A stretch of 64,000 nt of DNA from Agarivorans sp. Alg241-V36. GTDB taxonomy: Bacteria > Pseudomonadota > Gammaproteobacteria > Enterobacterales > Celerinatantimonadaceae. The notes beneath the pieces were generated by a model, which was not told where the DNA came from, ran no database searches, and worked only from the letters and a program-made list of their open reading frames with translations. The stretch spans positions 248,001 through 312,000 of the forward strand of contig NZ_UNRE01000006.1 in the NCBI RefSeq assembly GCF_900537085.1. Reading direction: 5' to 3'. The translations under genes and the position numbers were made by a program. Shown piece after piece: positions 26,723 through 34,750 of the stretch; within the stretch, counting starts at the first letter, position 1, and each line of letters starts with the position of its first letter.

Positions 26723-28054
26723 TTATACGTTGAGTAATAAAAACTCACGTTCCCAAGAACTAATGACCTTGAAGTAGGTTTGGTACTCTTTACGTTTTAC
26801 TGCCACGTAACAGTTCACAAAGCGCTCGCCAAGAATTTCCTTTAGCTCTTCGCATTGCTCTAACTTAACTAAGGCTTCTTCCAAGGTGCCGGGCAGGGTG
26901 TAGCGATCTTCGCTCACATCACCGGTTTCTTCGGCAGAAGGAGTCAGTTGTTTTTTCATGCCGATATAGCCACAGGCTAAGGTAAGTGCCATGGCTAGAT
27001 ATGGGTTGGCATCAGCACCGGCAAAGCGGTTTTCTACGCGGCGATTTTGCGGATCGGATAGTGGTACTCGTAAACCCACGGTGCGATTGTCGATGCCCCA
27101 TTGCAAATTAATCGGCGCCGAATCGCCAAACATTAAGCGCCGATAGCTGTTTACGTTAGGGGCATAAAAGGCAATGCTAGCCGGGGTGAATTGCTGCAAA
27201 CCGGCAATAAAGCTTAAAAACATTTGGCTATTGCTGCCGTCTTCGTTAGCAAACAAGTTGTTGCCATTAAAGTCCACTAGGCTTTGGTGAATATGCATGG
27301 CGCTGCCGGGTTCGTCTTCCATTGGTTTGGCCATGAACGTGGCATAGGTATCGTGTTGTAAGGCCGCTTCGCGCATGGTGCGCTTAAAAAGAAAAACTTG
27401 GTCGCAGGCTAATATTGGTTCGCCGTGATCAAAGTTGATTTCCATTTGTGCCGCGCCAGATTCATGCACCAAGGTATCTACATCTAGGTTCTGTGCTTCA
27501 CAGTAGTCGTACATGTCTTCGAAGAGCGGGTCAAACTCGTTTACCGCGTCAATACTAAAGGACTGACGGGCTGTTTCTGGTCGGCCGTTGCGTCCAATGG
27601 GTGGCTCTAGTGGGTAGTCCCAGTCGAGGTTTTTCTTTACTAAGAAAAATTCTAGTTCTGGAGCCACAATCGGTTTCCAGCCTTCTTTTTCATAAAGTGC
27701 CAGTACTTTTCTCAACACTGAGCGTGGCGCCATGCCAATGAGTTGGCCTTGGCTGTCATAACAGTCATGAATAAGCTGGGCGGTGGGCTCTTTTGCCCAA
27801 GGCACAAAACGCACACTGTCGGTGTCTGGCTCAAGGTTCATGTCTTTCTCGGTCCAGTCGAATAGGTCATCATCGTCTGGCCAGTCACCGGTGACGGTTT
27901 GGTAGAAAATTGATTCAGGGAGGCGCATGCCACCTTCTTTGAGGTACTTGCTAGCTGGGATAATTTTGCCGCGGGCATTACCGGTAATATCGGGGATGAG
28001 GCATTCAACTTCGGTTATTCGGTTTTCCTCAAACCACTTCCTGACGTTATCCAT
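26723..28054 (-). CDS. puuA: Glutamine-synthetase-family gamma-glutamylpolyamine synthetase
   Basis: A 443-residue GS-fold ligase that joins glutamate to putrescine (ATP-dependent) as the entry step of the Puu pathway. GS motifs: APELEFFLVKK (metal Glu), GAAQMEINFDHG, PGSAMHIHQSL (metal His), NVNSYRRLMFGDSAP, and RVENRFAGADANPYLAMALT. The N-terminal ECLIPDITGNARGKIIPASK is the typical PuuA/SpuI opening and replaces the GlnA beta-grasp start. ATG 28054 follows AGGTG; the GTG at 28060 is less likely. First gene of the spu-pot operon, divergent from a second GS-like gene; PuuR-like sites lie between. Pseudomonas has several such paralogues with different polyamine preference. Confidence 0.9.
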   Translation of the reverse strand: MDNVRKWFEENRITEVECLIPDITGNARGKIIPASKYLKEGGMRLPESIFYQTVTGDWPDDDDLFDWTEKDMNLEPDTDSVRFVPWAKEPTAQLIHDCYDSQGQLIGMAPRSVLRKVLALYEKEGWKPIVAPELEFFLVKKNLDWDYPLEPPIGRNGRPETARQSFSIDAVNEFDPLFEDMYDYCEAQNLDVDTLVHESGAAQMEINFDHGEPILACDQVFLFKRTMREAALQHDTYATFMAKPMEDEPGSAMHIHQSLVDFNGNNLFANEDGSNSQMFLSFIAGLQQFTPASIAFYAPNVNSYRRLMFGDSAPINLQWGIDNRTVGLRVPLSDPQNRRVENRFAGADANPYLAMALTLACGYIGMKKQLTPSAEETGDVSEDRYTLPGTLEEALVKLEQCEELKEILGERFVNCYVAVKRKEYQTYFKVISSWEREFLLLNV

Positions 28055-28163
28055 ATTCACCTGTCATAAATCTGTTAAGTAAAACGGGGCAGATGCTTGA
28101 GTTGCTTACTTTTCACCCCGCACTAATAAGAATTGTCATGAATTCCGGTTAAAGTCAATAAAG

Positions 28164-28178
28164 TGTTCAATAAAAACT
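28164..28178. promoter_or_regulatory. PuuR-like operator, site 1 of divergent region
   Basis: TGTTCAATAAAAACT matches the reverse-complemented PuuR box at about 10 of 15 positions, including TGTTCA. It lies 110 nt upstream of the minus-strand puuA start and 111 nt before the plus-strand paralogue. Confidence 0.45.
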
Positions 28179-28215
28179 AAATATAGGCCGTTTTTTAGCT
28201 TATTGTGTATTTTAA

Positions 28216-28230
28216 TTTGCATTATACTTA
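28216..28230. promoter_or_regulatory. PuuR-like operator, site 2 of divergent region
   Basis: TTTGCATTATACTTA; its reverse complement carries the ATAATG core of the PuuR box with about 11 of 15 matches. It lies 59 nt before the plus-strand GS-like start, near the expected promoter. The rest of the 28055-28288 intergenic shows no other clear signal. Confidence 0.42.
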
Positions 28231-28288
28231 ACACTGTGCTGTAAATTTATAGGGTTTTAGGGACGCTTCAAGCGAGGGACTGTTAATT

Positions 28289-29659
28289 ATGTTGAAACAC
28301 CAGCCACAGGTTCAGCCAATCAGTATGCTTCAGCAGGTGGATGATTTTTTGGCTGCCCATCCGCAATTAGAGAGCGTAGATTTGATGCTGTCTGATATGA
28401 ATGGCGTGATCCGCGGTAAGCGTATTGAGGCGGCGTCTTTAGCTAAAGTAGCCCAAGAAGGCATGTGTTTACCGGCGTCGGTGTTTGCTCTGGATATTTG
28501 TGGTGACACCGTAGAGCAAACCGGTTTGGGTTTTGAGCAAGGCGATGGCGACCGTATTTGTCAGATACTGCCACATAGTTTGTCGATGATTCCTTGGAAA
28601 AAAAATGCCGCACAAGCTCTGTTAACTATGCATGAGGTAGGTGGCTCAGCCTTTTTTGCTGACCCTCGCCAGCTGCTTGGCAAGGTACTGCAAGGATTAC
28701 ATCAGCAAGATTTATTTCCCTGTGTAGCCATTGAATGGGAGTTCTACCTTTTAGATGCGCGCAGTGAAAACCGTCAACCGCAAGCGCCACTGTTACCTAA
28801 ATCGCAGCAGCGAATGCAGCAAACTCAAGTTTACTCTTTAGATGAGCTGGACGAGTTTGATGAATTTATTCGCGATATTCAGGATTACTGCCATACCCAA
28901 AATATTCCCAGCGATAACGTTATTGCTGAATACGCTCCCGGGCAGTTTGAAGTTACCTTGCAACATCAGCAGGACCCGTTGTTAGCCTGCGACCAAGCCA
29001 TTTTATTGAAACGAGCGATTAAAGCGGTGGCTAAACAACATGGTTACTTAGCCACGTTTATGGCCAAACCCTATGCCGAGCATTCTGGCAATGGCTGCCA
29101 CGTGCACATTAGTATGCTAGATAAACAAGGCCACAACCGCTTTTCCACTGAACAGAGCTTGTTGGAATATGCTTTGGCAGGACTACTCGACACCATGCCG
29201 CAAGCCATTGCCTTGTTAGCGCCTAATGCCAACTCTTACCGTCGATTCCAACCGGATATGTTTGTGCCACTGCAAGCTGATTGGGGCTGGGATAATCGCA
29301 CCGTTGCCTTGCGCATTCCTTCTGGCAGCACTGAAAACACTCGCATTGAGCATCGCGTAGCTGGTGCTGATTGTAACCCTTATATTGTAATGTCGGCCTT
29401 ATTGGCTGGGATTTCTTATGGTATTGAACAGCAACTTGATTGCCCTGAAGCGGTGAGCGGTGATGCTAGCAAAGTACCAGCGCCAGCACTGCCTTGCACT
29501 TGGCAGCAGGCCTTAGCTAAATTTGAGCGATCTACTTTGTGGTCGCTACTCGGTGCCGATTTTAGCCATGTATACCATGCCAACAAGCTTAACGAGTGGC
29601 AGCGCTTTGAGGCGCAAGTGACACCTTTAGAGCAGCAGTGGTATCAGCAAATGGTGTAG
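28289..29659 (+). CDS. Second glutamine-synthetase-family gamma-glutamylpolyamine synthetase
   Basis: A 456-residue GS-fold protein, paralogous to the divergent puuA. It shows SVDLMLSDMNGVIRGKRIEA at the N-terminus, AIEWEFYLLD (metal Glu), PGQFEVTLQHQQDPLLACDQ, GNGCHVHISMLD (metal His), LAPNANSYRRFQPDMFVPLQ and RIEHRVAGADCNPYIVMSAL. Against its neighbour, the core segment QMEINFDHG has become QFEVTLQHQ, so substrate preference may differ (for example spermidine, diaminopropane or ethanolamine instead of putrescine). It starts at ATG 28289 with GAGGGA about 9 nt upstream, and is cotranscribed with the FAD oxidase 39 nt downstream. Confidence 0.88.
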   Translation: MLKHQPQVQPISMLQQVDDFLAAHPQLESVDLMLSDMNGVIRGKRIEAASLAKVAQEGMCLPASVFALDICGDTVEQTGLGFEQGDGDRICQILPHSLSMIPWKKNAAQALLTMHEVGGSAFFADPRQLLGKVLQGLHQQDLFPCVAIEWEFYLLDARSENRQPQAPLLPKSQQRMQQTQVYSLDELDEFDEFIRDIQDYCHTQNIPSDNVIAEYAPGQFEVTLQHQQDPLLACDQAILLKRAIKAVAKQHGYLATFMAKPYAEHSGNGCHVHISMLDKQGHNRFSTEQSLLEYALAGLLDTMPQAIALLAPNANSYRRFQPDMFVPLQADWGWDNRTVALRIPSGSTENTRIEHRVAGADCNPYIVMSALLAGISYGIEQQLDCPEAVSGDASKVPAPALPCTWQQALAKFERSTLWSLLGADFSHVYHANKLNEWQRFEAQVTPLEQQWYQQMV

Positions 29660-29698
29660 TGCCAACAGCAGAATTGTTTTTATGTTTAAGGTGAGAAA

Positions 29699-30976
29699 AT
29701 GAAAGCGCAACATGCAAATTCATATTATGCGGCCAGTGCTAATTTGCACTTAGATTATCCGCAGCTACAAGGAGAACATCAGGCCGATGTGTGTGTAGTG
29801 GGTGCCGGTATCACCGGCGCAAGCACTGCTCTGGAATTAGCCAGCCAAGGCTATAAGGTCATTTTGCTGGAAGGCAGCCGAGTAGGTTGGGGAGCGTCTG
29901 GGCGAAGTGGCGGGCAAGCCATTTTTGGCTGGGCCAGTGAGCAATCTACTCTGGAGAAACTGGTGGGCAAAGATGACGCCAAAAAGCTCTGGGATCTCTC
30001 AGTTGAATCGCTAGCAGTAACTAAAGAATATATTGGCAAACACCAGATTGACTGTGATTGGCAAGACGGTCAAATTCATGTGGCGATTAAAGATCGTCAT
30101 GTTCGCGAGTTAAAAGAATGGCAGCAACAGCTCAGTGAAGACTACGGCTATGAACATTTAGAATACTGGTCGCAAGACCAACTAGAAAACCAGCTTAAAA
30201 GCCCCCGTTATTTAGGCGGTATGTTTGATTCAAACAGTGGCCACCTGCACCCGCTTAATTACACCTTAGGTTTGGTTAAAGCCGCAGAGCAAGCCGGCGC
30301 GAGTATTTATGAAGACAGCAAGGTCATCAAAATTGAACACGGCGCTAAAGTTAAACTTCACACCGCCCAAGCGAGCGTAAGCTGCCAGCATGTGGTGTTA
30401 GCCTGCAATGCCTACATGGAAGGGCTAAATAGCAAGCTAGAAAGCAAAGTGATGCCAGTGGGCACATACATTTGCGCCACTAAACCTTTAGGGGATCAGC
30501 GTGCCCGAGAGTTAATAGCTAATAACATGGCAGTGTGCGACATCAACTTTGTATTGGATTATTACCGTTGCTCTGGCGATCACCGAATGTTGTTTGGTGG
30601 CAGAGTGAGTTATTCGGGCATTGAGCCACGTAATTTAGCTCAAACCATGAAACAGCGTATGGATTGGGTATTTCCGCAACTAAGTGATGAACCGGTAGAG
30701 TTTGCCTGGGGCGGTAATGTAGGTATTACCATTAACCGTGCGCCTCATTTTGGCCGAATAGCGCCGAATGTGTATTTTGCTCAAGGCTTCTCGGGCCATG
30801 GCATTGCAGCCACCGGTTTGGCGGGTAAGCTGATGGCGGAATCGATTATGGCCACCTCAGAGCGCTTTGATATATTCGATAAAATCCCACACATGCCCTT
30901 TCCTGGTGGACGTTTATTGCGTACCCCGGCTTTAGTGCTTGCGATGACTTATTACCGAATTCGAGATTTGCTTTAG
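29699..30976 (+). CDS. puuB: Gamma-glutamylputrescine oxidase (FAD-dependent)
   Basis: A 425-residue DAO-family flavoprotein oxidising gamma-glutamylputrescine to the aldehyde used by PuuC, releasing ammonia and hydrogen peroxide. The FAD dinucleotide fold is ADVCVVGAGITGASTALELA with the acidic strand end VILLEGSRVGWGASGRSGGQ. Other marks are PLNYTLGLVKAAEQAGASIY, HVVLACNAYMEGL and the C-terminal FAQGFSGHGIAATGLAGKLM. The N-terminal SYYAASANLHLDYPQLQGEH matches E. coli PuuB in style. It is the second gene of the plus-strand pair, after the GS-like ligase, which is the pathway order. Start ATG 29699 follows AAGGTGAG. Confidence 0.92.
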   Translation: MKAQHANSYYAASANLHLDYPQLQGEHQADVCVVGAGITGASTALELASQGYKVILLEGSRVGWGASGRSGGQAIFGWASEQSTLEKLVGKDDAKKLWDLSVESLAVTKEYIGKHQIDCDWQDGQIHVAIKDRHVRELKEWQQQLSEDYGYEHLEYWSQDQLENQLKSPRYLGGMFDSNSGHLHPLNYTLGLVKAAEQAGASIYEDSKVIKIEHGAKVKLHTAQASVSCQHVVLACNAYMEGLNSKLESKVMPVGTYICATKPLGDQRARELIANNMAVCDINFVLDYYRCSGDHRMLFGGRVSYSGIEPRNLAQTMKQRMDWVFPQLSDEPVEFAWGGNVGITINRAPHFGRIAPNVYFAQGFSGHGIAATGLAGKLMAESIMATSERFDIFDKIPHMPFPGGRLLRTPALVLAMTYYRIRDLL

Positions 30977-31123
30977 TAGCATCGGCTGGCCTAGCGTCAG
31001 CCGCTCAAATTATCTTCTTTTCATTCGTACTATAGTTCGTATTTTCTGCCTATAAACCTATTAGCGCTCGCTGATTTATCGTTATACTTGGCTAATATTC
31101 GTAATCACAAAGGTAAGCACGAG

Positions 31124-32095
31124 ATGGCTGCATCACCGATTAATCAGGTTTTTCCTAAGGCAAGTCGCCTTGTATATGGCTGCATGGGTTTGGGCGGGAA
31201 CTGGGATAATTCACCTGTAACCCAAGATCACTTAAACCAAGCGCATACCGCTATTGATGCGGCCTTAGAGATAGGCATTAACTATTTTGACCATGCCGAC
31301 ATCTATACCATGGGTAAGGCTGAGCAGGTTTTTGGTCAAGTATTGGCACAGCGTCCAGAGTTGCGTGAGCAAATTATTCTGCAAACCAAAGCGGCCATTC
31401 GCTTTGGCGATGATCAATGGTGTGGTCGCTACGATTGGTCGGCAGATTACATTCGCCAAAGCGTTGAAGATTCATTGCGCCGCTTACAAAGTGAAAGCAT
31501 TGACGTGATGATGCTGCACCGCCCAGATCCTTTGGCCGAAATGGACGAAGTGGCCGCGGTGCTTAGTGAACTAAAAAGCAGTGGTAAAGTGCAGCACTTC
31601 GGTGTTTCTAACATGAGCGGAGCGCAAATTGCCCATTTGCAATCACTACTGAGCTTTCCGCTAGTGGCGAATCAGTTGGAGATGAGCTTGTCTAAATTAG
31701 ATTGGCTTGATCACAATATTGCCGTTAACGACGAGCAAGTAAAAGGCCACAGCTTTGTTGCTGGTACACTTGAGTATTGCGCGATGAACAAAGTGCAAAT
31801 TCAAGCCTGGGGAAGTTTATCGCGTGGCTTGTTTAGCGGCGCTGATTTATCTAACGCCAGCCAAGCTCAGCGTGATACTGCACAGCTAGTTCGCCAATAT
31901 GCCGATCAAAACTCTACTTCGCCAGAGGCTGTTGTACTGGCGTGGTTAATCCGTCACCCAGCTGGTATTCAGCCAGTAATTGGTAGTGTGAATCCTGATC
32001 GAATTCGTGCTTGTGGCGACGCTACTAAACTGCAGCTTAGCCGTGAACAATGGTATCAGCTGTATGTTACTTCGCGCGGAAATGCTTTACCTTAA
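31124..32095 (+). CDS. Aldo/keto reductase, YdhF-like
   Basis: A 323-residue NADPH-dependent oxidoreductase with the (beta/alpha)8 AKR fold. Tetrad residues are visible: INYFDHADIYTMGKAEQVFG (Asp and Tyr), IILQTKAAIRF (Lys) and MMLHRPDPLAEMDEVAAVL (His). The cofactor end reads GIQPVIGSVNPDRIRACGDA. E. coli YdhF is of similar length. ATG 31124 is chosen over TTG 31088, which has no site and would add an atypical tail. It stands alone with its own terminator at 32114. Physiological substrate unknown. Confidence 0.87.
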   Translation: MAASPINQVFPKASRLVYGCMGLGGNWDNSPVTQDHLNQAHTAIDAALEIGINYFDHADIYTMGKAEQVFGQVLAQRPELREQIILQTKAAIRFGDDQWCGRYDWSADYIRQSVEDSLRRLQSESIDVMMLHRPDPLAEMDEVAAVLSELKSSGKVQHFGVSNMSGAQIAHLQSLLSFPLVANQLEMSLSKLDWLDHNIAVNDEQVKGHSFVAGTLEYCAMNKVQIQAWGSLSRGLFSGADLSNASQAQRDTAQLVRQYADQNSTSPEAVVLAWLIRHPAGIQPVIGSVNPDRIRACGDATKLQLSREQWYQLYVTSRGNALP

Positions 32096-32113
32096 ACACT
32101 GCATTTTCCAGAT

Positions 32114-32142
32114 AAAACGCCGAGCTAATGCTCGGCGTTTTT
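32114..32142. terminator. Rho-independent terminator
   Basis: A 12-bp stem (AAAACGCCGAGC with GCTCGGCGTTTT) and loop TAAT between the convergent aldo-keto reductase and MATE genes; symmetrical A/T runs suggest bidirectional use. Confidence 0.92.
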
Positions 32143-32163
32143 GTTGGTTTACTCGTCAGCTTA

Positions 32164-33489
32164 TTAGGCGGTCTCAGCTTTTAACTGTTGTACCAGTTTT
32201 AGCAGCCACCAAGTGACTACCACACTAAGAATTACCGTAGATAGCGGCATCACTAACCAAATACCCACCACACCAAAAGCGACCGGTAATAGCAGCATAA
32301 ATGGCAGTTGAATTGCCATATTGCCTACCGAGATAAAGGTAGCGCGATTGGCGCGATTAATTGACTGGAACACCACCGCGCCAGTAAAAATCAAACCGTC
32401 TAATGGCATCGCCCAAAGGTGCAGGCGGATACCGCTTACCGTTGCAGCTAATAGCTCTGGATCATCGCTGTTAAAAACCGACACGCTAAATTCGCTAAAT
32501 AGGTTCATTAGAAATACCGCAGCCACTCCGCTGCCTAAAATAATGCTAAAACCCAAAGCCATTACTCTTAGTACATTGTCGTAGCGTTTAGCGCCAAAGT
32601 TATAGGAGATAAGAGGCTGCATGCCATTGGCAAAACCTTCTGCAATAAAGTAATAAATTACGCTTAAATACAGCACAATCGCATAGGCACCAGTTTCGGT
32701 TATGCTGCCGTAACGAAGGAATAAATAATTGTGCACCAAGGTGATAAAGGCGGTGTACACCGTGGTAAAAAAGCTGCTTAAGCCTAAATTGCTGATATTA
32801 GCTAGATACTTTGGTTTTAAGCGAAAGCCGCTAACTTGAAAGCTCAAGCTACTATAGCGAGAGAAAAAGTAAGCAAAGGCTAGCAGCATCACTAAGGCTT
32901 GCGCGCCCAAGGTAGCATAGGCCGCACCAGCTAGCTGCCAATCCCACTTAACAATAAACAAATAATCGAGGCCGATGTTGGCGACTGCACCGACGATCAT
33001 CAACAAGGTGGCAAAGTTGGGCGAGTTGTCGTTTCTAATCAAGATGGGTAGGGCGCAGCTAAATAGCACAAGCAGTGCGCCATTGCCGAGGATACTCAAG
33101 TAGCTTTCGGCCATGGATTGAATGTTTCCACTCGCTCCCTGCAGGCTTATAGGGGCAGAGCCCAAGCTGGCTAACACTACACTAAATAGCACTGCCATTA
33201 GTAGCATCAGCAGTAAGGCATGAGTTAATAGGCTTTGGGCTTTTTCGGTTTTTCCCTCGCCAGTCGCAATTGATATTAATGCGCCGCCACCCACACCCAC
33301 CATTAAACCTAGGCCGGTGACTAAAAATATAATCGGCCAAGCTAGGTTAATCGCCGCTAGCCCTTCTGCGCCGAGAACTTGGCCAATGAAAATGCCATCT
33401 ACAATCAAATAAATGCCGCTTACTATCATTGCCACTACCGAAGGAATGGAATAGCGCCAAAATTGTAAGGTAATGTTTTTACTAAGCAT
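32164..33489 (-). CDS. MATE-family efflux transporter
   Basis: A 441-residue membrane protein with about 12 helices arranged as two MatE repeats (about 10-175 and 235-400). The opening IPSVVAMIVSGIYLIVDGIF followed by GLAAINLAWPIIFLVTGLGL is characteristic of MepA-like MATE proteins; the second repeat shows IAEGFANGMQPLISYNFGAK. These export cationic drugs or metabolites with sodium or proton coupling. The start is ATG 33489. The gene is monocistronic and no regulator is adjacent. Confidence 0.9.
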   Translation of the reverse strand: MLSKNITLQFWRYSIPSVVAMIVSGIYLIVDGIFIGQVLGAEGLAAINLAWPIIFLVTGLGLMVGVGGGALISIATGEGKTEKAQSLLTHALLLMLLMAVLFSVVLASLGSAPISLQGASGNIQSMAESYLSILGNGALLVLFSCALPILIRNDNSPNFATLLMIVGAVANIGLDYLFIVKWDWQLAGAAYATLGAQALVMLLAFAYFFSRYSSLSFQVSGFRLKPKYLANISNLGLSSFFTTVYTAFITLVHNYLFLRYGSITETGAYAIVLYLSVIYYFIAEGFANGMQPLISYNFGAKRYDNVLRVMALGFSIILGSGVAAVFLMNLFSEFSVSVFNSDDPELLAATVSGIRLHLWAMPLDGLIFTGAVVFQSINRANRATFISVGNMAIQLPFMLLLPVAFGVVGIWLVMPLSTVILSVVVTWWLLKLVQQLKAETA

Positions 33490-33664
33490 GATTCGCCAAC
33501 ATAAAGGAATAGCAAGGCACAGAGGGTACCGAGTTGCCGTTCCATCATATGCACTTTGCTGACGCTGGCAAGAGGGAAAGCTAGCAAATAGGGTCTATGC
33601 TTATTGTTTGTGCAAATGCTGCTGGATTATCTAGTTCAAGCTTTGGTTTTTACGAGGAAAGTAA

Positions 33665-34183
33665 GTGGATTCACAGGTAACTATCCGCCCTGCCAAAATA
33701 GAGGATGCCGCGGCTATTAGCGAACTGTTAAGAGATTTATCGCGCCGTTATTTAGTCGGCGATTTTTCCGAGCAGGGCGCACAGCGCTTATTAAAAGCCA
33801 TGAACAAAGCGGCTATTAGTTCATACATTAATCAAGGTTTTTGCTATCACTTAGCCGAGCAGCAGAACAATGGCGATGCCCAGCTGGTGGGCGTGGTCGC
33901 AACCAGAGATAACAGCCATCTTTACCACCTATTTGTTGCCGACTTTGCTCAGGGGAAAGGCTTGGCCAGTCGCTTATGGCAACATGCTAAAGCGGCCTGT
34001 TTAGCCAATGGTAATAAGGGAGAGTTCACGGTAAATGCCTCGCTAGGTGCTAAAGCGATGTATCAGGCTTGGGGTTTTGTTGCCGAGCAAGAACAGCGTA
34101 ATACTAAGGGCATTATTGATGTGCCAATGCGTTTAATACTTAATGAGCAAACTAAGGAGACAAAATGCAACTCGCACAGCTAA
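33665..34183 (+). CDS. GNAT-family N-acetyltransferase
   Basis: A 172-residue acetyltransferase. The fold shows VTIRPAKIEDAAAISELLRD at the start, LVGVVATRDNSHLYHLFVAD (beta4) and the acetyl-CoA loop FAQGKGLASRLWQHAKA, followed by FTVNASLGAKAMYQAWGFV. GTG 33665 is the start, with GAGGAAA 6-12 nt upstream. It overlaps the next gene by 19 nt, so the two are coupled. The acceptor substrate is unknown. Confidence 0.87.
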   Translation: MDSQVTIRPAKIEDAAAISELLRDLSRRYLVGDFSEQGAQRLLKAMNKAAISSYINQGFCYHLAEQQNNGDAQLVGVVATRDNSHLYHLFVADFAQGKGLASRLWQHAKAACLANGNKGEFTVNASLGAKAMYQAWGFVAEQEQRNTKGIIDVPMRLILNEQTKETKCNSHS

Positions 34184-34617
34184 ATATTGCCACCGCCAAA
34201 GACGATCTAGATTCACCCCTGCTCAAAGATTTTGTCGATAATCTGGACCCAATTAATGCCATTGCTGATGCGAGCGAAGGCTTTGTTTGGCGGCTTAAGG
34301 ATGACACTGGCAATGCTACTGAAGTGCAAGCCTTTGATAACCCAAGGATGATTGTTAATTTGTCGGTGTGGCAGTCCTTAGCTAGCCTGCAGCACTTTAT
34401 GTTTAAAACCCATCACATCGACATTATGAAACGCCGTGCAGAGTGGTTTGATAAATCCCCCTTGGCCAGTTACGTATTGTGGTGGGTGGAAGATGGCCAT
34501 GTTCCCAGCACCGCTGAAGCACTGGAGCGTTTAGCCTTATTAAGGCAGCAAGGAGATACTGCCCAAGCCTTTAGTTTCAAAAAAACATTTAGCGCTGAAC
34601 AAGCTTTAGAAAGCTAA
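34165..34617 (+). CDS. DUF3291 domain protein
   Basis: A 150-residue protein of the DUF3291 family, a small dimeric alpha/beta-barrel relative of antibiotic-biosynthesis monooxygenase-like folds with no assigned activity. It spans the full domain: QLAQLNIATAKDDLDSPLLK, VDNLDPINAIADASEGFVWR, MIVNLSVWQSLASLQHFMFK and SYVLWWVEDGHVPSTAEALE. ATG 34165 has AAGGAG upstream, inside the end of the GNAT gene. Coupled expression with the acetyltransferase suggests a shared, unknown role. Confidence 0.82.
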   Translation: MQLAQLNIATAKDDLDSPLLKDFVDNLDPINAIADASEGFVWRLKDDTGNATEVQAFDNPRMIVNLSVWQSLASLQHFMFKTHHIDIMKRRAEWFDKSPLASYVLWWVEDGHVPSTAEALERLALLRQQGDTAQAFSFKKTFSAEQALES

Positions 34618-34750
34618 TCTAGAGTTGTTATTTAATAGCCTTTACCACCTTTTGCTACTCGGGCTTTGTTGCTCACCTTTGAGTGAAAAGCGTCTAAGCT
34701 AAGTAAATGCAGGGCGAGTATGCCCCGCCATTTATGTGCAAGGAGAGGGT

